Assembly: GCA_002478885.1 (NCBI GenBank)
Contig: DLKC01000033.1
Location: forward strand, 1 to 15,503
Reading direction: 5' to 3'
DNA length: 15,503 nucleotides
Origin: Chitinophagaceae bacterium UBA7600
GTDB taxonomy: Bacteria; Bacteroidota; Bacteroidia; Chitinophagales; Chitinophagaceae
The notes below the pieces were generated by a model. It did not search any database and had not been told where the DNA came from. It worked only from the letters and a program-made list of their open reading frames with translations. Positions 6,429-14,911 of the stretch are shown in pieces. Within the stretch, counting starts at the first letter, position 1, and each line of letters begins with the position of its first letter. The position numbers and the translations under genes were made by a program.

Positions 6429-8363
6429 ATGAAGCTATACTATACATTGGAAGAACAGCTCAAAAAAGAACCAAACTTCGTGACAGACAACGGAGAACTG
6501 AAAAAATGGGTGGTGCTTAACAAGGCACAGAACTTTGACGAAGAACTGATTGGGCTGTTGCTAGACAATGCCAGTTTGAAGGAAAAGTTTTTTGTAAATG
6601 TGAAAGGCATGTTGGTTTTTAACCAAAACTTGTTTGTACAGTTTTTGGAGCAGAAAAATTACCTAAATGACAGCTACACCCAATACAAAAACAAAATTGG
6701 ACTAACTATTGATGGCAAATTTTTGAAACAACGGAATGAAGTTGCCTTGGTGTGGCCATTTAAAGACAGCATTTTGGAAGGTGGGCAAAGCCGTGAAGAA
6801 GATAAACGGGAAGAAATTTTCTTCAATGAGATTTTAGCACAAGACGAAATTACCCAACTTTTAGAGCCAAAAGTTTTGACTAATGCCAAACGGATTGACA
6901 AAGACAGTGAAAAATCACTTGACCAATTTAACCGAAACGAACAAGGTATAATAACCGACAACCTCATTATTAAAGGAAACAACCTGTTAGCATTGCATAT
7001 ACTAAAAGAAGAATTTGCAGAAGAAGTAAAACTGATTTACATGGATCCGCCATACAATACAGGCGGAGAAGCGGAGTCTTTTACTTATAATAATTCTTTT
7101 AAGCATTCAACCTGGTACACATTCATCAAGAATAGACTGGAAATTTCCCGAGATCTCCTGCGTGAAGATGGCTTTATAGCAATCGCTATTGATCATGTAG
7201 AATTATTTTACTTGGGTGTAATTGCGGATGATATTTTCGGCAGGGATAACCGAATTGGCATAGTGTCAGTAGTTCATAAAGCAGAGGGAAGAAACCAAGA
7301 AAAGTTTTTTGGAACCTCAAATGAATTCATGCTTGTTTACGCTAAAAACAAAAGCATTGCTGAATTCGAAAGTGTCATATTAGACAAAAATTTAGAAGAG
7401 TTATATGATACTGATAGTGAAAAAGGTGATAAGTTTAGATTAAAGAATTTTATCAGGTTTAGGGATGGCAAATACAGTCTTAGAGAAAATAAGCCACACT
7501 TTTACTACCCAATATATGTTAGTAATGACTTGAAGCAAATTTCGTTAGAACAACAAGACGGCTTTGAGGCAGTGTATCCAATAACTGATAAAAACATTGA
7601 ACGCACTTGGAAAACAACCAAGAAAACTGCGGGGAAATTAATAAAGGAAAATAAATTGCTAGCACAATTTGAAAATGGAAGAATCGATATTTATGAAAAA
7701 CTTCAACAAAACCAAGTAATAAAAACACATTGGGTCAAAAAAGAATATCATGCGTACCATTATGGTACCAAATTATTAGAAAAACTCCTAGGACGTAAGG
7801 CATTTAGTTTTCCAAAGTCGCTTTATACAGTAGCAGATACAATTAAGCTGATGTCTTCAGAAAATGATATTGTTCTAGATTTTCACGCTGGGAGTGGAAC
7901 AACTGCACACGCAATTTTAGAATTAAGTAGGGAAAATGAAATTAGACGACAAGTCATTTTAATTGAGCAGCTTCAAGAACATATTGATATTATCTTGGAA
8001 AGGGTACCAATAGTTCTAAAGCAGTTAAACTCTAACGAATCCTTCTTCTATTTTGAACTAAAGCGCTACAATCAACTTTTTATTGAACAGATTGAAGAAG
8101 CTAAAGACACAAAAGCACTTTTGCAGATTTGGGACCAAATGAAAGCCAAAAGTTTTTTGAATTACAATGTGGACATTAAGAAGCAGGACGAGCATTTGGA
8201 AGAGTTTAGGGCCCTTAGTCTTGCCGAGCAGAAACAGCACCTTTGCGAATTATTGGATAAAAACCAATTGTATGTAAATCTTTCTTCAATCAATGATGCT
8301 GACTTTGCTTGCACGGAAGAAGAAAAGAAGATAACCCAAGGCTTTTACCAATTAAAGAAGTAA
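6429..8363 (+). CDS. mod: Type III restriction-modification DNA methyltransferase (Mod)
   Basis: A 644-aa adenine-specific methyltransferase of the beta class. The catalytic motif DPPYNTGG (206-213) precedes the AdoMet-binding motif DFHAGSGTTA (484-493). The roughly 200 residues between them (about 270-470) are the expected place of target recognition. The N-terminal 110 residues (LKKEPNFVTDNGELKKWVV) resemble the extra domain common on Bacteroidota Mod proteins. The C-terminal 100 residues are helical and likely contact Res or form the dimer. It methylates one strand of a short asymmetric site and supplies sequence specificity to the Mod-Res complex; the site cannot be deduced here. All key motifs are intact. 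The stop is 4 nt before the res start, so the two genes are co-translated. No simple-sequence repeat suggestive of phase variation is seen. Confidence 0.95.
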   Translation: MKLYYTLEEQLKKEPNFVTDNGELKKWVVLNKAQNFDEELIGLLLDNASLKEKFFVNVKGMLVFNQNLFVQFLEQKNYLNDSYTQYKNKIGLTIDGKFLKQRNEVALVWPFKDSILEGGQSREEDKREEIFFNEILAQDEITQLLEPKVLTNAKRIDKDSEKSLDQFNRNEQGIITDNLIIKGNNLLALHILKEEFAEEVKLIYMDPPYNTGGEAESFTYNNSFKHSTWYTFIKNRLEISRDLLREDGFIAIAIDHVELFYLGVIADDIFGRDNRIGIVSVVHKAEGRNQEKFFGTSNEFMLVYAKNKSIAEFESVILDKNLEELYDTDSEKGDKFRLKNFIRFRDGKYSLRENKPHFYYPIYVSNDLKQISLEQQDGFEAVYPITDKNIERTWKTTKKTAGKLIKENKLLAQFENGRIDIYEKLQQNQVIKTHWVKKEYHAYHYGTKLLEKLLGRKAFSFPKSLYTVADTIKLMSSENDIVLDFHAGSGTTAHAILELSRENEIRRQVILIEQLQEHIDIILERVPIVLKQLNSNESFFYFELKRYNQLFIEQIEEAKDTKALLQIWDQMKAKSFLNYNVDIKKQDEHLEEFRALSLAEQKQHLCELLDKNQLYVNLSSINDADFACTEEEKKITQGFYQLKK

Positions 8364-8367
8364 GCAA

Positions 8368-10926
8368 ATGGCGTTCCTGCACGAAATATTCAATAATCCA
8401 TTTGCTAAACGAGCATTAGCACATGTTGACTTGCCTAATTGGGTTACCGACAATTTAAAGCCTGAATTTGGTCAACGACCTTATCAGATTGAAGCATTTA
8501 AACGATACATTTATTTAGATCAAGAGGATTTAGAAGAAAAGCCAAGAAAGCCCTACCACTTGCTTTACAATATGGCAACAGGAAGCGGAAAAACTTTGAT
8601 AATGGCAGGTTTGATGTTGCACCTGTATCAAAAAGGCTATCGCAACTTTTTGTTTTTTGTAAACAGCAACAATATCATTCAGAAAACCAAAGATAATTTT
8701 CTGAATCCGCAGGCTTTAAAATACTTGTTCAACAACAAAATTGTGATTGATGGAAGGGAAGTGCTCATCAAAGAGATTGACAACTTTGAAGAAGCTGACA
8801 ATCAGAATATAAATTTGAAATTTACCACTATTCAACAACTTCATATTGACCTGAACAACACCAAAGAGAACAGCATAACTTACGAAGATTTTAAGGACCG
8901 AAAATTGGTTTTAATTGCTGATGAAGCTCACCACTTAGTGGCAGGAACAAAATCAGGAAATTTGTTTGGTAGTTGGGAGGATACTGTAAAGAAAATTCAT
9001 GATTCCAATTTTGAAAATATCTTATTGGAATTTACAGCAACGATTGACACCGACACAGCCGCATTGCTTAACCATTATCAAGACAAAGTAATTTTCAAAT
9101 ACGATCTTGCTGAGTTTCGCAAAGACAAATATTCCAAAGAAATAAATCTTATACGCTCATTGTATGACGAGCAAGACCGAATCATTCAAGCTTTGATTTT
9201 AAACTTGTATCGTCAGGAATTAGCAGCTTCAAACAATATCAATTTGAAGCCTGTAATTCTATTCAAGGCAAAAAAGACAATCAAAGAATCGGAGCACAAC
9301 AAAGAGACCTTTCATAAACTGATTGATGATTTTTCGGTGGCAATGGTGGAGAAAATTAAAAAAACCTCCACCGTTCCAATTGTTCAAAAAGCTTTCCGAT
9401 TTTTTGAAACTAAGGGAATTTCGGCCAATGAAATTGTAAAGCGAATTCAATTCAATTTCAGGTTTGAAAATTGTCTGAGTGCAAACAATGATGCAGAAGC
9501 TGAGCAAAACCAAATTTTGCTCAACACTTTGGAAGATGAAAACAATCCAATACGTGCTGTTTTTGCAGTTCAGAAACTGAATGAAGGTTGGGACGTTTTA
9601 AACTTGTTCGACATTGTTCGCCTCTACGAAGACCGAGACGGCAAAGACGGAAAGCCGGGGAAAACTACACTTTCAGAAGCGCAGTTAATTGGTCGTGGTG
9701 CAAGGTATTGCCCTTTTGCCCTAGAAGAAGGACAAGACAAGTTTACCCGAAAATTTGATGATGATATTTCCAATGACTTGAAAACATTGGAAGAATTGTA
9801 TTACCACACCAAAGAAGATAACCGTTACATATCCGAATTGAAAAAAGCCCTTATGGATTCGGGCATTTATGAAGATGATGAAAACCTTGTAACAAAGCAG
9901 CTGACTTTAAAAATGGATTTTAAGGGGACGGACTTTTATCGTGATGGACACGTCTTCTTCAATAAGAGAATTCCAAGGAGTTTTGAAAACATAAAATCAT
10001 TTGCTGATTTAGGAGTTAAAAAAACAAACTATCGTCACACTTTATCTTCAGGTGTAGGAAAAATGTCAGGTGCTTTTACTGTTGCGGAGACATTCGAAAC
10101 AGATACAATCAAAACCAAAGATGTAAAGCTGATCGAAATTCCGAAAAACACAATCCGTTTTGCATTAAGTCAAAACCCGTTTTTCTACTTTGACAGTTTA
10201 TCGCATTTTTTTCCTAGCGTTGGTTCGCTTTCCAATTTCATTGGCAGCACCGACTTTTTAGCTGGTTTGGAAATCACATTTAGCGGAACAGACAACCGAC
10301 TGAAAGAAATTAGCTACTTCGACTATTTGCAAGCACTTAACGGACTTCTGCAAAGCATAGAAGCAGACATAAAGAGCAATTTAACAGAATACGAAGGTTC
10401 AGACTATATTAAAGAGCGCATCCATAAAGTTTTCAAAGACAAGGAGATCAAAGTTTACAAAGACAGCGAACGTGCAGACGGACAAGAAACTTTGGTAGCC
10501 AGCGAGCCTTGGTATGTTTACAACGCCAACTACGGAACAAGTGAGGAAAAGAAATTTGTAGAACTGTTTTCTAGACGATTTGAAGGACTACAACAAAAGT
10601 TTGAAAACATTTACCTAATCCGAAACGAAAGAGAAATAAAAATCTTCGATAAGTTCGGTAGGGCCTTTGAACCTGACTTTTTATTATTCTGCAAACAGCG
10701 AGAAGGAGAACAAATGACTTTTCAGGTATTCATAGAGCCAAAAGGTGAGCATTTAAAAGCTCACGACAAATGGAAAGAAGACTTTTTAAAGGAAATCAGA
10801 ACAAAACAAAAGACTATCAAAATTCATACAGACACATATTTGATCACAGCCGTTCCGTTCTACAATTACAACAACGAAAACGAATTTAAAAAGACCTTGG
10901 AAGAGACATTAATGATTGAAGGTTAG
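8368..10926 (+). CDS. res: Type III restriction enzyme, helicase/nuclease subunit (Res)
   Basis: An 852-aa SF2 helicase-nuclease. Walker A is ATGSGKT (70-76), motif II DEAH (185-188), motif III TAT (223-225) and motif VI QLIGRGARY (439-447). The C-terminal nuclease domain shows FEPDF (D770) and FIEPKGE (E790, K792), fitting the PD-(D/E)xK pattern. Length and order are normal for type III Res. With Mod it forms the complex that uses ATP to communicate between two unmethylated, inversely oriented sites and then cuts near one of them. The reading frame is intact, so the system is probably functional. It begins 4 nt after mod. No terminator with a U-tract follows, but palindromic element P2 lies 17 nt downstream. 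Confidence 0.95.
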   Translation: MAFLHEIFNNPFAKRALAHVDLPNWVTDNLKPEFGQRPYQIEAFKRYIYLDQEDLEEKPRKPYHLLYNMATGSGKTLIMAGLMLHLYQKGYRNFLFFVNSNNIIQKTKDNFLNPQALKYLFNNKIVIDGREVLIKEIDNFEEADNQNINLKFTTIQQLHIDLNNTKENSITYEDFKDRKLVLIADEAHHLVAGTKSGNLFGSWEDTVKKIHDSNFENILLEFTATIDTDTAALLNHYQDKVIFKYDLAEFRKDKYSKEINLIRSLYDEQDRIIQALILNLYRQELAASNNINLKPVILFKAKKTIKESEHNKETFHKLIDDFSVAMVEKIKKTSTVPIVQKAFRFFETKGISANEIVKRIQFNFRFENCLSANNDAEAEQNQILLNTLEDENNPIRAVFAVQKLNEGWDVLNLFDIVRLYEDRDGKDGKPGKTTLSEAQLIGRGARYCPFALEEGQDKFTRKFDDDISNDLKTLEELYYHTKEDNRYISELKKALMDSGIYEDDENLVTKQLTLKMDFKGTDFYRDGHVFFNKRIPRSFENIKSFADLGVKKTNYRHTLSSGVGKMSGAFTVAETFETDTIKTKDVKLIEIPKNTIRFALSQNPFFYFDSLSHFFPSVGSLSNFIGSTDFLAGLEITFSGTDNRLKEISYFDYLQALNGLLQSIEADIKSNLTEYEGSDYIKERIHKVFKDKEIKVYKDSERADGQETLVASEPWYVYNANYGTSEEKKFVELFSRRFEGLQQKFENIYLIRNEREIKIFDKFGRAFEPDFLLFCKQREGEQMTFQVFIEPKGEHLKAHDKWKEDFLKEIRTKQKTIKIHTDTYLITAVPFYNYNNENEFKKTLEETLMIEG

Positions 10927-10942
10927 CCAACGCACCAAGTCA

Positions 10943-11010
10943 GGCACATTTGCAAGGCACACAAAGCCGACACACAAAAGCCAACCTTGCAAAAGAGCCT
11001 GCCTTGTGCC
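10943..11010. repeat. Palindromic element P2, right flank of the type III R-M system
   Basis: Outer arms ggcaca (10943-10948) and tgtgcc (11005-11010), inner arms tttgcaagg (10949-10957) and ccttgcaaa (10985-10993), both perfect. Together they make a cruciform-capable structure with a stretch like GCACACAAAGCCGACACAC in its loop. P1 at 6169-6232 has the same core. It is followed by CAACACTCAGG/CAACACTCTG, an imperfect tandem pair. It could end transcription from both sides, or mark the boundary of the acquired segment. Confidence 0.65.
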
Positions 11011-11050
11011 AACACTCAGGCAACACTCTGTGGACACAACAATCTTCACC

Positions 11051-11689
11051 TTAGTTTCCGTTTAATTGCCCATTATAAAACGCGCAAACTTTATTCATCG
11101 GGCAGACCGGGCAGTCAGGTGTTGGCCTGCAAATGTCGCGCCCAAGAAATGACAGCGACATGCCAACCTCCCAATCTTCCCGTGGGACTAAGTCCATGAT
11201 CTGCTGTTCGATTTTGCCAGGATCGTCTGCTGTGGCGATGCCAAGGCGTTGCGCTACCCGCACTACATGTAAATCAACCACTATTCCTTCGAATGGAGCG
11301 CCGGCAAAAAATTTGATGACGTTGGCCGATTTTCTGCCGATGCCCGGTAGTGCCACCAATTCATCCATGTTTAATGGTATTGCACTGTCCTTTTTCATCA
11401 AGGCAGCGATTTGCGTTAACCATTTAGCTTTATTCCTGAAATTCCTGACTTTGGTTATGTAGGGAATTAATGCTTCGGGCGTGGCACCTGACAAGGCTTT
11501 CATATTCGGAAAAGCCTTAAAGAGTTCATCTTTAATTTGATTGATCAGTGCATCGGTTGTCTGTGCTGACAATACCACCATCACCAACATCTGGTAGAGA
11601 TTTTTTGCTTCCAAAGGGTGTTTGCTATCCTTATACTTTTTTATCAATGGCTTCACTGCCTTTGCCCAATCTACCTGTGGCTTTTTCAT
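11051..11689 (-). CDS. nth: Endonuclease III, DNA glycosylase/AP lyase
   Basis: A 212-aa base-excision repair enzyme that removes oxidised pyrimidines and cleaves at the abasic site. The helix-hairpin-helix is LPGIGRKSANVI with the catalytic lysine K120, and the catalytic aspartate D139 lies in VVDLHVVRV, matching K120 and D138 of the E. coli enzyme. Four cysteines for the [4Fe-4S] cluster are present at C187, C193, C196 and C202. The first spacing is x5 instead of the x6 of E. coli Nth. Length is normal. The N-terminus is intact and the leader has no Shine-Dalgarno. It diverges from the 73-aa gene at 12031 and reads toward the R-M island. Confidence 0.95.
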   Translation of the reverse strand: MKKPQVDWAKAVKPLIKKYKDSKHPLEAKNLYQMLVMVVLSAQTTDALINQIKDELFKAFPNMKALSGATPEALIPYITKVRNFRNKAKWLTQIAALMKKDSAIPLNMDELVALPGIGRKSANVIKFFAGAPFEGIVVDLHVVRVAQRLGIATADDPGKIEQQIMDLVPREDWEVGMSLSFLGRDICRPTPDCPVCPMNKVCAFYNGQLNGN

Positions 11690-11859
11690 AATTGTGTTTT
11701 CTTAAATAAAGCTAATAAAAACGGTAATAGATATCATTGTATCAGCATAATTACGGCGGACTATCCCGTTTTTTCAATAGAAGCCCTGAATTATTTTTTA
11801 AGTTGCTATTGCATTTTTGGATTATGGTTGGTATTTTGTTTTAAACAGCAGCAAATGGA

Positions 11860-11943
11860 GCTGCACTGTAAAAAGCATTCGCATATACCCAATGATGAAA
11901 GGCCAGCCACAGGTTGGTTTTTTTATTCTATCGACAGTGCAGC
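11860..11943. repeat. Perfect 10-bp inverted repeat in the nth upstream region
   Basis: Arms gctgcactgt (11860-11869) and acagtgcagc (11934-11943) are exactly complementary, 64 nt apart. They lie in the 341-bp divergent region between nth and the 73-aa gene. The region is otherwise A+T rich and free of convincing genes; short open frames there have no coding character. Either a paired regulatory site or chance. Confidence 0.4.
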
Positions 11944-12030
11944 AATACAGCGGATGCGTTATTTTTCGATTTAAATTTACCACCGGTAACCGATGTAATA
12001 AATCAATACCTTACCTTTTCAAAAAAAACG

Positions 12031-12252
12031 ATGACTGACGACATCCAATCTTTCACGGTTGAAGTGGAAGGAAAAGCATACCAGGTCACAGCACAGGATG
12101 AGAAAGACCAGGTCTTGTATGCTATTACCGGTGCAGCTGAAGTGCCTTTTGTGATTGGTTTAAATGAGCATGCGCAATGGGAAGCAACCACTGATGTGCC
12201 CGGTGAGCTCGTTCAAAAAATTGCTGCCAGGATAGAAGAAAAGCAATTGTAA
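12031..12252 (+). CDS. Small conserved-looking hypothetical protein
   Basis: A 73-aa acidic soluble protein, MTDDIQSFTVEVEGKAYQV at its N-terminus. The reading frame is open upstream to 11914, but that part is low-quality sequence; the ATG at 12031 follows an A8 tract and gives a compact protein. The first half reads like two or three beta-strands (FTVEVEGKAYQVTA, DQVLYAIT, VPFVIGL), the second ends in a helix (ELVQKIAARIEEKQL). I do not recognise a family. No signal peptide, cysteine or membrane segment is present. It is convergent with the SRAP gene (57-bp gap). Confidence 0.65.
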   Translation: MTDDIQSFTVEVEGKAYQVTAQDEKDQVLYAITGAAEVPFVIGLNEHAQWEATTDVPGELVQKIAARIEEKQL

Positions 12253-12309
12253 CGGGCTTCATTGTGTCGGTCAGCAATATCTGTTCATTAATTTCCTCTT
12301 CGGCTTAAC

Positions 12310-13140
12310 TTAGCAAACAATTGCCGGCAAATCCGGGTATTCATGTTGCATCCTCGGATCAAGGGCATCCTGGAATCCTTTCTCAACTGTATAGGCCTCC
12401 ATTTTTTCTGCAGGGTATTGATACGCGGCAATTTCCAATATCCGCTCCTGCGATAAATCCGGTTGGAGCCATTCTTCCGCTAACTCCTTTGTTAATATCG
12501 TTGGCATCCGCATCTTGGAGTTGTGTACCTGTGCCATCAACGCATTGGCTTTGGTTGTAACTATCGCATAAGTAGGTGTAACCATTTCCAGTACTTCCCC
12601 GGTTGTTTTGTCAATCTCCGTGTGTTTCCACGGCGTCCATATTCCGGCCATCATGATCAGGCGCTCTGCTTTCAGTTTGATGTGATATGGATACTTCAAT
12701 GCGGTTTTTAACGGCTGCCCGGTTTTCTTATTGAGCGGATAAACATGTCTCCATTCATAAAATCCATCCGTAAAAATTACACAGCGTTTGGTCAGGGCAG
12801 CATCTTTAAATAATCGTTTGTCAAACATTTCTTCCCCTATGGCATTGAGGGTCGAATAACCGGTAATCCATTTGCCGTTTTCGTCTTTGTATCCATTCCA
12901 AAATTTTATCGCCGCTTCCATGTTCGTAATATAGGGCGGCAAAAAACCCCACATCATTTTAGCAAGATGCTTCTTGCCGTCCTTTCTGCCCAGCACCATC
13001 ACTGGGGTCATATCATGATTGAATCCATTCAGGTATTGCGCCGAAGGGAATTCTATGTCCAACTGATCATCCACAACAACATCAGGGAAATAATCCAGGA
13101 TGCTTTCCAGCTTTACCGTAAACGCAACATGATAACACAT
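12310..13140 (-). CDS. SRAP-domain protein (YedK/HMCES family), abasic-site DNA-protein crosslinker
   Basis: A 276-aa SOS-response-associated peptidase domain. The four functional positions are all present: Cys2 (forms the thiazolidine crosslink with abasic DNA after Met1 is removed), Asn99 in STLNAIGEEMF, Glu129 in TDGFYEWR, and His206 in VHNSKMRMPTIL. The motifs differ from E. coli YedK (NARSET-like and HDRMP-like), so this belongs to a divergent branch. Family members shield abasic sites in single-stranded DNA and can self-release. It is the last gene of a minus-strand run, beginning 2 nt after the stop of the 167-aa gene. Placement with umuD/umuC supports SOS-linked expression. The role is known for the family and inferred here. 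Confidence 0.9.
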   Translation of the reverse strand: MCYHVAFTVKLESILDYFPDVVVDDQLDIEFPSAQYLNGFNHDMTPVMVLGRKDGKKHLAKMMWGFLPPYITNMEAAIKFWNGYKDENGKWITGYSTLNAIGEEMFDKRLFKDAALTKRCVIFTDGFYEWRHVYPLNKKTGQPLKTALKYPYHIKLKAERLIMMAGIWTPWKHTEIDKTTGEVLEMVTPTYAIVTTKANALMAQVHNSKMRMPTILTKELAEEWLQPDLSQERILEIAAYQYPAEKMEAYTVEKGFQDALDPRMQHEYPDLPAIVC

Positions 13141-13142
13141 AA

Positions 13143-13646
13143 TCAGATTTTTTCGAGGTCTGCCAGTTTCAGCCGCACTTTCTGGCTGCCAAAACCCATA
13201 TGCACAAATAACTCCCCAAATATAAGTTCCAGTTTTGGATGGATGGTATAGTTAGCCGGTATCCGCCAGTTCGATTTGGTTCGGATCCAGGTCTTGATAT
13301 TGACCTCGTATAACTGGTTCATGGTTCGTTCCACTTTATCGGCATCGCTTATCAGGGAAGAGAACACGATATATTTCGAATCCGGCTGCAGCATTTCATT
13401 GAGCTTTTTAACATGCGCCTCGTTTTGCAGGTCGAGGATCGCCGCGAATTTATCGTGGGGCAGGGCATTCTTATGGATAAGGGCATGCCCTTTATCGTCG
13501 TAGTGTGACAATAACAGGTATTCTTTTGATTCGTCTTTGATAACATCGCGACCTCTCTGGAAGGTTTGGGAGACCAGGTAGTATTTTTTTGCCTGTTGAA
13601 ACGCCTTGACCAGCCGTGGCTGGAACCGTTCGTGCGGATTGAACAT
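13143..13646 (-). CDS. Unrecognised 167-aa protein inside the umuDC-SRAP operon
   Basis: A 167-aa basic, soluble protein. I do not recognise the family. It begins MFNPHERFQPRLVKAFQQA, has an alternating alpha/beta look in the centre (KYIVFSSLISDADKV) and ends with KVRLKLADLEKI. Trp and Arg/Lys-rich segments (IKTWIRTKSNWRIP) suggest nucleic-acid or protein contacts. No cysteines, signal peptide, membrane helix or nuclease motif are seen. It starts 2 nt after the umuC stop and ends 2 nt before the SRAP start, so it is almost certainly made as part of this repair operon. A role as a translesion-synthesis or abasic-site accessory factor is a context-based inference. Codon use resembles its neighbours. 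Confidence 0.75.
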   Translation of the reverse strand: MFNPHERFQPRLVKAFQQAKKYYLVSQTFQRGRDVIKDESKEYLLLSHYDDKGHALIHKNALPHDKFAAILDLQNEAHVKKLNEMLQPDSKYIVFSSLISDADKVERTMNQLYEVNIKTWIRTKSNWRIPANYTIHPKLELIFGELFVHMGFGSQKVRLKLADLEKI

Positions 13647-13648
13647 AC

Positions 13649-14911
13649 TCAGATTTTTATAGTCAGTAACTCGTTCATATTGGTCGTGTAGCGTTTGGAC
13701 AGGTAGCCTGCCCTTAACCGGTATTTCTTTTCAAAACCCTGCGCGGCAAAGCGTACAAGGTCTTTGCCAAGCGCTTTGTTTACTTTGTCAAGGGCATGCA
13801 TCACCGTCTTGTTTTTGCTTCTGTCAACACTGTCAAACAGCGCATGCTGGATGGCATCTTCGGGTTTAATATCCTGTACCATAACGCCACATTTCATAAA
13901 GTTAAATCCCGGCTGGTAAATGATGTCCAAAGCTTTTAAAGCATAGCGGATCAGTTCATTGGTCATACTGGAAGCGGTTTCCAGTTGCAATGTAATGGAG
14001 CGCATGTATTGCTGGTCCTGTACCCGGTGCGGATTGGTCTGCAGGAAAACATGGAGTTCTTTTGCACAGGACTGCTGTTGCCGCAGTTTTAGCGCACATG
14101 CCGCCGTGTAATTTGAGACAGCTTCCGACAATGTTTTATAATCCGAGATCAGCTTACCGAAAGACCGTGAAGTGCAGATGTTCTTTTTTGCGGGTGCGGT
14201 GAACGCGCAGGCAATGGATGGCCTGCCCCTTAACTCATGCAATAACCTCAAACCAACCACGCTCATTTTTTGCCTGATCCATTCGTCGGGTGCATCCCTT
14301 AAGTCTTTTGCTGTTTTAAAACCGTTTATGCGAAGCAGTTTGGCATACTGTGCGCCAATACCCCATATATCCACGACCTCTGTAGCGGCAAGCACCTGGT
14401 CGATCAATTCATCGCTGGCCGCCCAAAAGACCCCTGTATCGCGGTGTTTTTTCTTGGCATAACGGTTAGCCATTTTAGCCAATGTTTTTGTAGGTGCTAT
14501 ACCCACTGTTACCGGTATGCCGAGGTGCCGCCGGACCGTTCTCCTGATTTCAACGCCCAATGCCAGCAGGTCCTGGTTGTAAAGGTCATGCATGTCCAGG
14601 AATGCTTCATCGATCGAATAGATTTCCATACGGGGCACAAAGGAAACCAGCGTCTTCATAACCCTGTCGCTCAGGTCGCCATAAAGCGGATAGTTGGAAG
14701 AAAAGATGGCAATGCCATGCTCCAACACCTGCTCCCTGATCATAAACTCAGGCGTACCCATCACAATGCCGAGAGCTTTTGCTTCTTCGCTCCTGGCGAT
14801 AGCGCAGCCGTCATTATTACTCAACACAACAACAGGCCGGTTTTCCAGCTTCGGATTAAAGACCCGTTCGCAGGAACAGTAAAAATTGTTGCAGTCAACC
14901 AAAGCATACAT
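13649..14911 (-). CDS. umuC: DNA polymerase V catalytic subunit UmuC (Y-family)
   Basis: A 420-aa error-prone translesion polymerase of the Y family. Catalytic metal ligands are visible: D6 in [11 protein letters not shown] and D101-E102 in [10 protein letters not shown]. The palm/fingers block with [11 protein letters not shown] (31-41) is intact. A thumb helix-hairpin-helix ([12 protein letters not shown]) is followed by a little-finger domain, a probable beta-clamp motif QHALF (355-359), and the typical C-terminal [10 protein letters not shown]. Length matches E. coli UmuC (422 aa). Its ATG lies within the end of umuD (17-nt overlap, different frame), so translation is probably coupled. 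It should act with UmuD' at stalled forks during SOS. All motifs are intact, so it should be active. Confidence 0.97.
   Translation of the reverse strand: MYALVDCNNFYCSCERVFNPKLENRPVVVLSNNDGCAIARSEEAKALGIVMGTPEFMIREQVLEHGIAIFSSNYPLYGDLSDRVMKTLVSFVPRMEIYSIDEAFLDMHDLYNQDLLALGVEIRRTVRRHLGIPVTVGIAPTKTLAKMANRYAKKKHRDTGVFWAASDELIDQVLAATEVVDIWGIGAQYAKLLRINGFKTAKDLRDAPDEWIRQKMSVVGLRLLHELRGRPSIACAFTAPAKKNICTSRSFGKLISDYKTLSEAVSNYTAACALKLRQQQSCAKELHVFLQTNPHRVQDQQYMRSITLQLETASSMTNELIRYALKALDIIYQPGFNFMKCGVMVQDIKPEDAIQHALFDSVDRSKNKTVMHALDKVNKALGKDLVRFAAQGFEKKYRLRAGYLSKRYTTNMNELLTIKI

Noticed and set aside
6429..8363. Phase-variable repeat tract in mod.
   Set aside because: No tetra- or pentanucleotide run or long homopolymer is seen in the gene or its leader.
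6169..11010. P1 and P2 as target-site duplications of one inserted element.
   Set aside because: They are too long and too diverged (several differences and different outer stems) to be a recent duplication of a target site.
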